Shown here piece after piece: positions 26,753 to 34,651 of a stretch of DNA of 64,000 nucleotides (the stretch's first letter is position 1; each line of letters begins with the position of its first letter). This stretch comes from UBA7862 sp050872785 (GTDB lineage Bacteria > Bacillota > Clostridia > Christensenellales > UBA1242): the NCBI GenBank assembly GCA_050872785.1, contig JBNMHO010000005.1, forward strand, positions 4,545 to 68,544, read 5' to 3'. The notes under the pieces are model-generated. The model was not told the DNA's origin. It saw nothing but the letters and a program-made list of their open reading frames with translations, and searched no databases. The position numbers were made by a program, and so were the translations under genes.

Positions 26753-28096
26753 TTAGTAAGTGGTTGTTTTTTCCACTTCACCAACAAAAACTTCGTCAAC
26801 ATATTTTATAATTTTAACATCGGCAAACGAGCCAATTTTGTGACGCTTAAATGACGAGAAATAAATCTCAAAATCTACATCTGGTGCGCTGAAATATCCC
26901 CTTCCGACATAACAATTTAAACTTTCGTCAAAGCGGTCAATAAGCACTTTATAAGTTTTCCCAACTCGAGATTTATTTAACTTTGTTGCCACTGCTTGTT
27001 GTGTTTTTTGCACCAGAGCAAGTCTTCTATCCTTTTCTTCTTCTGGAATTTGACCCGCCATAGAATATGCAGGAGTTCCTTCTTCCCTTGAATATTTGAA
27101 GAAGCCAACATTGTCTAGTTTTGCTTTTTTCAAAAACTTGACAAGTTCCTTTATGTCGTCTTCCGTTTCCCCTGGGAAGCCCACCATAAATGTTGACCTT
27201 ATTGCAATATCTGGAATTTCGTGTCTAAGTTTTGAGATAAGTTCCATAATACTTTCCCTTGTGCTTTGCCTATTCATTGCACGTAAAACATTGTTGCTTA
27301 TATGCTGAAGTGGCATATCCACATAATGAAGCACTTTTGGGTTGGTTTTAATAACTTCAATAAGTTCGTCAGTTATCTTTTCTGGATAGCAATAAAGCAG
27401 TCTTATCCAACTTAATTTTTTTATTTTAGAAAGGTTTTTAAGTAGCAAAGGCAAGTTTTCTTTGCCATTTGTTTCGCAGCCAAAACGAGTGACATCTTGA
27501 GCGACAAGGATAAGTTCTTTTGCCCCGTTGTCGCAAAGATAATTTGCTTCGTTTACAATTTTTTCCATTTTTTCGGACTTATAATTGCCACGAATGTAAG
27601 GAATTTTGCAAAATGCACAGCGGTTGGAGCAGCCGTCTGCAATTTTAAGATAGGCAAAATGTCCCGTTGTTGTTTTGCTGCGGAAGTCGCTGTCCCGTTT
27701 GCCTTTTGGAAGTTTTTTGCCCAAAAGGTCAAACACAATCTTGTCCGCTTTGTCATATTCGTCTGCCACCATTGCCTTGTCCACCATTGGAAAGCGTTTT
27801 ATCATATCTTCAGGGTTTAGCATTGGCAAGCAGCCCATAACGATAAGAAGTTTAAGCGAGCCACGTTTTTTATATCCGCTCATTTCCTCAATAACGCCTT
27901 CCGCTTCATCACGAGAGGCTTTGAGAAAGGCACAAGTGTTTATAAAAATAACATCACATTCTTCTGCATTTGGCGAAAATTCAAATTCGTCATAACACGA
28001 CAAAATGGACACAACTCTTTCGGTGTCCACTCTGTTTTTGTCGCACCCAAGCGACACAAATCCAACTTTCATTTTTTCATCTGTTTTTTGCATCAT
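26753..28096 (-). CDS. rimO: RimO, ribosomal protein S12 methylthiotransferase
   Basis: RimO is a radical SAM enzyme that adds a methylthio group to an aspartate of ribosomal protein S12. The 447-residue protein has the N-terminal MTTase domain (KVGFVSLGCDKNRVDTE, with further cysteines in INTCAFL and VMGCLP), the radical SAM motif DGCSNRCAFCKIP, and a C-terminal TRAM domain. SLGCDKN distinguishes it from MiaB. It starts with ATGATG after AAGGAT and lies 9 bases after ftsK and 14 before pgsA, so the three form an operon. Confidence 0.93.
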   Translation of the reverse strand: MMQKTDEKMKVGFVSLGCDKNRVDTERVVSILSCYDEFEFSPNAEECDVIFINTCAFLKASRDEAEGVIEEMSGYKKRGSLKLLIVMGCLPMLNPEDMIKRFPMVDKAMVADEYDKADKIVFDLLGKKLPKGKRDSDFRSKTTTGHFAYLKIADGCSNRCAFCKIPYIRGNYKSEKMEKIVNEANYLCDNGAKELILVAQDVTRFGCETNGKENLPLLLKNLSKIKKLSWIRLLYCYPEKITDELIEVIKTNPKVLHYVDMPLQHISNNVLRAMNRQSTRESIMELISKLRHEIPDIAIRSTFMVGFPGETEDDIKELVKFLKKAKLDNVGFFKYSREEGTPAYSMAGQIPEEEKDRRLALVQKTQQAVATKLNKSRVGKTYKVLIDRFDESLNCYVGRGYFSAPDVDFEIYFSSFKRHKIGSFADVKIIKYVDEVFVGEVEKTTTY

Positions 28097-28105
28097 ATCC
28101 TTCTT

Positions 28106-31100
28106 TTATGCCCCGCCAAACAGTTTGTTATAGTCTTCCATTGTTGCAAAAACTGTTCTTGGCTTGCTGCCGTCAGAGCCAGAAATAAAGCCCGCCGCTT
28201 CCATTTGGTCAATAATTTTTGCCGCACGCTGATAGCCAATGGCAAATCGTCTTTGAAGCATAGAAATTGACACTTGCCTGCTTTCAATGGCGTGTTTTAA
28301 GGCGTCAGGCAAAAGTGAATCCATGCTTGGAGTTGACGAGAAGCCACCGCCAATATCTCCGCCGTTTGGAGCGCCGTCATTCATAATTGCTTTTTCAATG
28401 TTTTCATCATAAACGCAAGGGTTATGGTCACGAATGTAGTCGCAAATTTCCTTAACTTCTGGCGTATCAACAAACGCACCTTGAACACGAGTAACTTCCC
28501 CGTCTGGTGGCATGTATAGCATATCACCATGGCCAAGAAGTTTCTCTGCGCCCGGTCTATCAAGAATAGTTTTTGAGTCAAAGCCACTTGACACAGCGAA
28601 AGCAATTCTGCTTGGAAGGTTAATCTTGATGCTTCCTGTGATAATATCAACAGAAGGTCTTTGTGTGGCAAGAATAAGGTGGATACCCGCCGCTCTTGCC
28701 TTTTGTGTAAGCCTAATAATTCTTTCTTCAAGTTCCTTCTTGCCCGCTGTGACAACAAGGTCAGCAAGTTCGTCAACAATCAAAACAATGTATGGAAGTT
28801 TTGGTTTAAGTTTATTTTTAACTTCTGGTTGAGCATTGTATTCTTCAATATTTCTTGCATAAACACCTTGGAACAGGCTATATCTTCTTTCCATTTCGTC
28901 AATCAGCCAGTCAAATGCAACAAGTGCTTTCTTTGGCTCGGTGATTGCTTTTGGCATAAGAAGGTGTGGAAGGTCGTTGAAGATTGTAAATTCTACTTTC
29001 TTTGGGTCAACCATAATAAGTCGCAAGTCTTCTGGGCTTGTTCTATAAATCAAACTTATAACAAGCGCACTTAAGCACACGCTCTTTCCGCTTCCCGTTG
29101 AGCCAGCGACCAAAAGGTGTGGCATTTTGGCAAGATTACAAAGTTTTACGTTTCCGTCAATATCTTTCCCAAGAGCGAATGTAAGTGGTGATTTTGCAGT
29201 TAAGAAGCTTTCTGATTCAATAATGTCTTTAAGTCCAACAATGTCTTGAGAGTCGTTTGGCACCTCAACACCAACAGCACTCTTCCCCTTAATTGGGGCT
29301 TCAATTCTTATGTCGCCACGAGCCGCCATTGCCATTGCGATGTCTGACGATTGTGCTTGAATTTTCTTAACAGAAATGCCCGTTGGCATGTGAAGTTCAT
29401 ATCTTGTAACTGCCGCCCCACGTCTAACTGCTTCAACTTTTGCTGGCACACGGAAGTCTTCCAAAACACGTTCCAAAATATCAATTTTTTCTTGATAATT
29501 TATGTTTTCGGCTGCATTTGTATAAGTTTTCAGCAAGTCGATTGGAGGTCTGATATAATTTGAGTTATATTCAAAGTTTGGTTCAATTTTCTTTGCATTT
29601 GACGAACTGCCACCACCTATTGCCTCAAAGTTAAAAGTCCTTGGTGGAACATTTGAAAGATTGACCGTTTTGCCAAGGCTTTCTTCCACCGAGTCATTCC
29701 CTACTCTATCCATAAACTTTTCACTTCTATTGTCTTGTGAGGTAGTTTTTGGTGATTGCGAGCCAATTTCAAAATTGTTTGATGTATTGAAATTCCTTGT
29801 TTTTGGGAAATCGTCATCTGGCTTTATAAAGTCGTCTTCGTCAAAATTACTATCATTTGAGTCACCGAAATTGGTGTCAAAAAGCCCAGAAATATTTGAA
29901 AAATTATCTTTTTCTGGTTCAATTCCAAAGTTTGGCACGTCTTCGTCTGGTTCAACTTCCTTATTGAAACTTGGCGAAGCAAATTTGTCATTTCTTGCGA
30001 AATAGTTTGGAGTTGGTCGTTCTGCCCTTATAACTCCGTCATTAAGATTGCCTTGCCTTGTTGCGTCATAGCCACCCGATGTATTTTCACGAGAAATTGG
30101 CGATGAATTTCTTTCGCCATACATCTTCATTTTTTGTTTATAGTCTTCATAATCTTCGGCATTTATAATTGGGTTTTCGTTAACATTGTTAATATCATGA
30201 ATGGTTGAAAGATATTCTTTATTCTTTTCAAACATTGGGTTGTTTTTCTGACTTGAAGTTTTTTCTTTTTCGTCATAAACAAACTTCTGAGGTCTATCTT
30301 GTGAAAAAGCCCTTGTCTGCCACGAAACATTATCTTTCTTTTCGCCAAACAATTTTGCCTCGGCACTGACTGACTGGTCAGTTGAGTTTTGCTCCAAGTT
30401 CTGCGTCCCAAGCCCAAGTTTTTGTTTTGCTATTTCTGCGACCGATGGTTCTGCAGGTTTTTCGTCTTTTATAAATATCTCTTCGTCCGCTGGGTTTTCC
30501 TTAACTTCACTTGCCAAAATCTCTGTTTTTGGAGCAGACTCTGCTGGAGTAATTTGTTGCACTGGTGCTGCTGCAACGGCTTCAGTTTTCACCGCAGCAA
30601 CTTGCTTTGGAACAGGTTTTTTGACCGTTTGCTTTTTAACACTATCAAGATAAGTTGCGACAAAATACAATGACATAACAAGCCCTATGCCATAAATTAC
30701 AACCCCCGCAATGTCATGGAAAAGTGCCGAGAGCGGATAGACAAAAACCCCAATCAGCACGCCACCCGGGGTGAAATGTGCGTTGTAACATTGTTTTAGA
30801 TATTCGCCATAGGAAATGCTAACCCCGCCCGTGCCAGCAAAAATTGTATGCAGCACACAGACGAAGAAGAAAAAGCATAGTCCGAGATAAATTATATATC
30901 TTGGAGAATACACAAATTTTTGGTTCATTGTAAGTGCAATTCCAGCAAAAATAGAGAGGAGTAAAATTGGATAAATCATAATGCCAAATACGCCCAAGAA
31001 AAACCATTTTACCCCAGACAAAAATTCAAATGTGGTCAAGATGAGCAAAGCACTTGCCACAATAATCATAACAATGCCAAATTGTTTTTTGATAACCGAC

Positions 31101-31123
31101 AAATTTTTCTCCCGTTCTTCCAT
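28106..31123 (-). CDS. FtsK/SpoIIIE DNA translocase
   Basis: This 1005-residue membrane protein pumps DNA through the division or spore septum. About four membrane helices fill residues 15-165, followed by a long, low-complexity linker (170-510) and the motor domain. The motor has Walker A GSTGSGKSVCLSAL and Walker B VLIVDELADLVVTAG. The C-terminal winged-helix gamma domain (LQRRFAIGYQRAAKIIDQME) reads oriented DNA sequences. The start is the ATG after GTGGGGAAAC. FtsK and SpoIIIE cannot be separated from sequence alone. Confidence 0.92.
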   Translation of the reverse strand: MEEREKNLSVIKKQFGIVMIIVASALLILTTFEFLSGVKWFFLGVFGIMIYPILLLSIFAGIALTMNQKFVYSPRYIIYLGLCFFFFVCVLHTIFAGTGGVSISYGEYLKQCYNAHFTPGGVLIGVFVYPLSALFHDIAGVVIYGIGLVMSLYFVATYLDSVKKQTVKKPVPKQVAAVKTEAVAAAPVQQITPAESAPKTEILASEVKENPADEEIFIKDEKPAEPSVAEIAKQKLGLGTQNLEQNSTDQSVSAEAKLFGEKKDNVSWQTRAFSQDRPQKFVYDEKEKTSSQKNNPMFEKNKEYLSTIHDINNVNENPIINAEDYEDYKQKMKMYGERNSSPISRENTSGGYDATRQGNLNDGVIRAERPTPNYFARNDKFASPSFNKEVEPDEDVPNFGIEPEKDNFSNISGLFDTNFGDSNDSNFDEDDFIKPDDDFPKTRNFNTSNNFEIGSQSPKTTSQDNRSEKFMDRVGNDSVEESLGKTVNLSNVPPRTFNFEAIGGGSSSNAKKIEPNFEYNSNYIRPPIDLLKTYTNAAENINYQEKIDILERVLEDFRVPAKVEAVRRGAAVTRYELHMPTGISVKKIQAQSSDIAMAMAARGDIRIEAPIKGKSAVGVEVPNDSQDIVGLKDIIESESFLTAKSPLTFALGKDIDGNVKLCNLAKMPHLLVAGSTGSGKSVCLSALVISLIYRTSPEDLRLIMVDPKKVEFTIFNDLPHLLMPKAITEPKKALVAFDWLIDEMERRYSLFQGVYARNIEEYNAQPEVKNKLKPKLPYIVLIVDELADLVVTAGKKELEERIIRLTQKARAAGIHLILATQRPSVDIITGSIKINLPSRIAFAVSSGFDSKTILDRPGAEKLLGHGDMLYMPPDGEVTRVQGAFVDTPEVKEICDYIRDHNPCVYDENIEKAIMNDGAPNGGDIGGGFSSTPSMDSLLPDALKHAIESRQVSISMLQRRFAIGYQRAAKIIDQMEAAGFISGSDGSKPRTVFATMEDYNKLFGGA

Positions 31124-31220
31124 TGTTTCCCCACTTAAATTTCGATACACAAAGAGTATATCACAATGTTCTCCACTTTCAAAATCCTTACACTATGTTT
31201 TACAAACAAAAATTACCAAT

Positions 31221-32486
31221 TTATTCAAAAATTTTCTCAAGTCCGTCAACTTTGTTTTTAATTAGCACAAGAGTAACTGCATTTTTTAGATTAAAAGTTT
31301 CTTTTGCAAGCAAATTTACCTCATCTATTGTCACTTTTTCAAGAGCCTTCAATCTTTCTTCAACTGTAACAAATTTGTCATAAGTCAAATAGTTTGTGGC
31401 AACCGCCCTTGCAATTTCAGAACCTTTTTCATATGCCGAAAGAAGCAGTCCCTTGCAGAAAGTTTTTGCTCGCAAAAGTTCTTCTTCCGTGACGCCAAAT
31501 TTTGCTATTTTTTCCACTTCTTTTTTCACAAGTTCCATTGCTTTTTTAACATTTCCTTCTGTCGTTCCAAAGCAAATACTCATGTCGCCAGCAGTTTCAA
31601 AATGTTCTGGAATACAAGAAATGCTATACACAAGCCCATGTTCTTCCCTAACACTTCTAAACAGCCTTGACCCCATACTGCCACCCATAATAAAACTTAA
31701 AACAGCATATGCCATTTTGTTTTTTGCAAAGATATTTACGCATGGAAACCCAACAACAACCTGTGTCTGATTGAACTCTGCCACTTCTTGCAAAAATGCA
31801 GTTTTTGGGACAAAATTTTGATTGTGATTTTTCTTCAAAACTTTATCTTTCTTCTTAAACTTTGAATTAAAATATTTGTCAATAATTTGAAAGACATATT
31901 CCTTATCATAATGTCCCACAACTGACACGACAATATTTCTTGCAATGTAATTATCTTTTACATATTTTACAATGTCGTCACGTGTTATTTTTGACAAACT
32001 TTCTTTCGTTCCGAGGACTGTTCTTGACAAACTGTTTCCGTCAAAAAACATATCGCAAAATTTGTCATAAGCGACACTTTCTGGGTCGTCCATTGTCATG
32101 GAAATTTCTTCAAAAACAACCTTTCTTTCCCTCTCAATTTCTTCCTCATTATATGAAGAATTAAGCACAATATCGCTTAAAATTTCGCAACATTTTTCCA
32201 TATTTTCTGGCAAAGTTGTTGCATAAAAACAAGTGGCAACTTTGCTTGTCCAAGCGTTTGCACTTGCGCCAATGTCTTCAAAATCTGTGCTTATTTGTTG
32301 GGCTGTTCTTTTGGACGTTCCCTTAAAATTTAGGTGTTCCACAAAGTGTGAAATTCCGTTTATTTTTTCTGTTTCATTTTGGCTTCCCACATCAACAGCG
32401 ACATACACAGAAGTTGGTCTATTTTTTCCCACTTTTGTAAATACAACCCTCAGTCCACTTTCAAAACATTTGCAAATTGGCTTCAT
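31221..32486 (-). CDS. M16-family zinc metalloprotease (MlpA/YmxG-like)
   Basis: The 421-residue protein has the inverted zinc motif HFVEH (HxxEH) at about residue 46, with the distal glutamate in YNEEEIERERKVVFEE, and a C-terminal inactive M16 half (HGLVYSISC). It resembles the processing-peptidase branch of M16. In Bacillus this gene follows pnp and ylxY, and the order is the same here, with ylxY directly upstream. There is no signal peptide. The substrate is unknown. Confidence 0.88.
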   Translation of the reverse strand: MKPICKCFESGLRVVFTKVGKNRPTSVYVAVDVGSQNETEKINGISHFVEHLNFKGTSKRTAQQISTDFEDIGASANAWTSKVATCFYATTLPENMEKCCEILSDIVLNSSYNEEEIERERKVVFEEISMTMDDPESVAYDKFCDMFFDGNSLSRTVLGTKESLSKITRDDIVKYVKDNYIARNIVVSVVGHYDKEYVFQIIDKYFNSKFKKKDKVLKKNHNQNFVPKTAFLQEVAEFNQTQVVVGFPCVNIFAKNKMAYAVLSFIMGGSMGSRLFRSVREEHGLVYSISCIPEHFETAGDMSICFGTTEGNVKKAMELVKKEVEKIAKFGVTEEELLRAKTFCKGLLLSAYEKGSEIARAVATNYLTYDKFVTVEERLKALEKVTIDEVNLLAKETFNLKNAVTLVLIKNKVDGLEKIFE

Positions 32487-32543
32487 AATTTCTCCTTAAC
32501 TGTGGACAATTATATCACTTTTTCTTGTTTTTGAAAATCAAAA

Positions 32544-33281
32544 TTACACGTTATTCCCCAAAACTTCTGAAACGGACGCAACAGTCAGTCCATTTGACTT
32601 CAAAGTTTTTATAATATCCTTCAAAGCCTTTGCTGTATGCTCGGTTGGATGCATCAAAATGAGGTCGCCCGCCTTGATGTCTTTTGTTGCTCTGGAAAAC
32701 ACAAGCGAACTATCCTTATCCCGCCAGTCAATGGTATCTCTGCTCCACATAATTGTTTTGTATCCCAGTTCACTTGCAACAGAAAGTGTCGTCTTGTTAT
32801 AACTGCCCGATGGGGGTGCAAAAAGGTTCATTTCCGTGCCAGTTATACTTTTTACAAGTTTGTGAGTTGCTTCAATTTCTCGTTTTTGTGCTTCTTGAGA
32901 AAGTTTTTTGTGGTCTTTGTGATTGTAGCCATGATTGCCAATTTCATGTCCAGAGTTGTATATTTTCTCCAACATTTCGCCATTTTTTGCCACCCAGCAA
33001 CCGCCAACAAAGAAAGTCGTTTTAACTCCCTCATCTTCAAGAGTTTTTAGCATATCGTCAAGATATTCCGTCCCCCAATAAACATTTATCATAAGGCTCA
33101 CCTTATTACTTTGCCTATCGCCATTGTAAATGGGCGCAAAAGTTTGAGCCGTCTGAGGCAAAATAGGCACAAAAATGGTGAGCGCCAAAATACACAGCAC
33201 AGCAAGTGACAAAATGACGTTACATGTGCCGTGAACAAATCTTTTTTCATTTTTTGAACTTATAAACCCAAAAATCTTCAT
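32544..33281 (-). CDS. ylxY: YlxY-type polysaccharide deacetylase homologue, probably altered active site
   Basis: The 245-residue protein has an N-terminal membrane anchor (residues 22-42) and a NodB-like domain. The motif that normally holds catalytic aspartates (TFDDG) reads MINVYWG, and the motif-3 arginine (RxPY) is missing in FAPPSGSY. The histidine pair HGYNH remains. Such changes occur in the YlxY branch, and position between pnp and the M16 protease matches ylxY of Bacillus. It may bind glycan rather than cleave it, or use different chemistry. The GGTGGAG upstream is unusually far (14 bases) from the ATG. Confidence 0.75.
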   Translation of the reverse strand: MKIFGFISSKNEKRFVHGTCNVILSLAVLCILALTIFVPILPQTAQTFAPIYNGDRQSNKVSLMINVYWGTEYLDDMLKTLEDEGVKTTFFVGGCWVAKNGEMLEKIYNSGHEIGNHGYNHKDHKKLSQEAQKREIEATHKLVKSITGTEMNLFAPPSGSYNKTTLSVASELGYKTIMWSRDTIDWRDKDSSLVFSRATKDIKAGDLILMHPTEHTAKALKDIIKTLKSNGLTVASVSEVLGNNV

Positions 33282-33390
33282 ATTTCATATATATGCTCCA
33301 CCACTTAAATAATATTTGTCCAAAAAAGCATTTTTCACCTAATTTTGCCATTTTCCCCTTGTTTTAACATTTATTTATACATTTTGCCCA

Positions 33391-33419
33391 TTGAAATTTG
33401 AAAAAATATGTGATATTAT
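33391..33419 (+). promoter_or_regulatory. Sigma-A promoter of the two-gene insertion
   Basis: TTGAAA and TATTAT are 17 bases apart, 28 bases upstream of the ATG at 33448, which is preceded by AAAAGGA. Confidence 0.7.
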
Positions 33420-33447
33420 TATGTCAAGGAAATAAAAGGAAACAATT

Positions 33448-34110
33448 ATGGAAAACAAAACTAACAATATTACATATGATGATGAGTTTTTGAAAAAACT
33501 TCTAAAAATTTCAAAAGAAAACATTATTGCAAGAGAAAACACAAGGACTTTCTTTACAAACAAGAAAAAAGATAATCCTCAAGCAGAAGCTATGCTTCTT
33601 AACACAAAGTATGAGCTTTATGAAATTTTAAGCGGAATGACTGCAGAGGACAGACAAACAGCTTTCAAATCTTTGGATAGTTATTTTGAACACATGGCCT
33701 ACATTTGGCAAATGCACAAACTAAAAGGAAATAGCATAGTTGAAATGGAGCCAATTCTTGGAATGAGAATGGCTGCTTGCAGAAATGTCGAACGAGTATA
33801 TTTTGAAGCATTGACTGAACATTTTATAAGTCTATCTTCAAAGGCTCTTTGGGCAAGTTCTGAAATTGAATATCAAAATGAGGTTGCAAAGATTAGAGAA
33901 GAACTTTCAAGCACCATACCAGAAGAAATACAAAAACTTAAGAGTTCTTTGTTCGCTAAAAGCAGAGATTTGCAAGAAAAGGTTGACAAGACGCTTAGTG
34001 TTGATGAATATGCCCTAGCCGAACAAGAAACAAGGGCTTGCAAACTACTCGCCTATCTTTCTGCAGAATTGACAGAAGAAAACGAACAAGTTGACATTCC
34101 TTGCAAGTGA
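33448..34110 (+). CDS. Unknown protein, first of two tandem paralogues
   Basis: This 220-residue, soluble, strongly helical protein has no signal peptide or recognised domain. Its middle part (YELYEILSGMTAEDRQTAF and GMRMAACRNVERVYFEALTE) matches the downstream gene product (SRLIYDIITGSSDEDKEEIF and SITLNACKIVRPLYNEMCQK) in order and spacing, so the two arose by duplication. The C-terminal third is a long charged helix, absent from the paralogue. The pair has its own promoter and terminator and lies on the strand opposite its neighbours, between ylxY and pnp, genes that are normally adjacent. Confidence 0.7.
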   Translation: MENKTNNITYDDEFLKKLLKISKENIIARENTRTFFTNKKKDNPQAEAMLLNTKYELYEILSGMTAEDRQTAFKSLDSYFEHMAYIWQMHKLKGNSIVEMEPILGMRMAACRNVERVYFEALTEHFISLSSKALWASSEIEYQNEVAKIREELSSTIPEEIQKLKSSLFAKSRDLQEKVDKTLSVDEYALAEQETRACKLLAYLSAELTEENEQVDIPCK

Positions 34111-34125
34111 GTTTTGGGTGAAATT

Positions 34126-34518
34126 ATGGAAACGACAAAAAGCAAAGCGGCTAAAATTATAAAACTTGCAGAATTTCTGGTGATCGCAGAGCAAAGAAAG
34201 AGGAGATGTGTTGGAAAGGGACAAGGCAACATTTCAAACTACAATCGAACAATAAGCGTTTCAAGCCGTCTGATTTATGATATTATAACTGGGTCAAGCG
34301 ATGAAGACAAGGAAGAAATTTTCAATCATATTGCCGAATACGCTGGAGCAATTCAAAACGACATGGCAACTAAAGAAATGTGGTGGCTTGAAGAACCTAT
34401 TTTTACAATCAAAGTCCCTGCCCCAAGCATAACACTTAATGCTTGTAAAATTGTTCGTCCTCTTTATAACGAAATGTGTCAAAAGTTTGAACCTCAATCA
34501 GTGGCTTCAGAAATGTAA
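34126..34518 (+). CDS. Unknown protein, second of two tandem paralogues
   Basis: The 130-residue protein starts at the ATG at 34126; a TTG 12 bases upstream is in frame but less likely. It is a shorter, basic-headed version of the upstream protein and shares its core helices and the conserved-looking spacing of Y-x-I-x-S/T-G and A-C-(K/R). No family is recognised. It lies 15 bases after the first gene in the same transcript and ends at a strong terminator. Confidence 0.65.
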   Translation: METTKSKAAKIIKLAEFLVIAEQRKRRCVGKGQGNISNYNRTISVSSRLIYDIITGSSDEDKEEIFNHIAEYAGAIQNDMATKEMWWLEEPIFTIKVPAPSITLNACKIVRPLYNEMCQKFEPQSVASEM

Positions 34519-34523
34519 CAACA

Positions 34524-34554
34524 AACAAGACAGTCGAGCGGCTGTCTTTTTTGT
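34524..34554 (+). terminator. Terminator of the two-gene insertion
   Basis: AAGACAG and CTGTCTT form the stem around TCGAGCGG, followed by TTTTTTG on the plus strand. Confidence 0.85.
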
Positions 34555-34573
34555 TATAAATAATCTTATGGTT

Positions 34574-34608
34574 AAAAAATCTCCCAGTTAATTTGGGAGA
34601 TTTTTTTC
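34574..34608. terminator. Terminator after pnp, bidirectional
   Basis: AAAATCTCCCA and TTGGGAGATTTT form a stem of about ten pairs around a short loop, with T runs on both strands. It ends the leftward pnp transcript and isolates the two inserted genes. Confidence 0.85.
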
Positions 34609-34651
34609 ATAGTATGTTTAAACTTTTTCACAAAATATTTGTTTTTAAATA

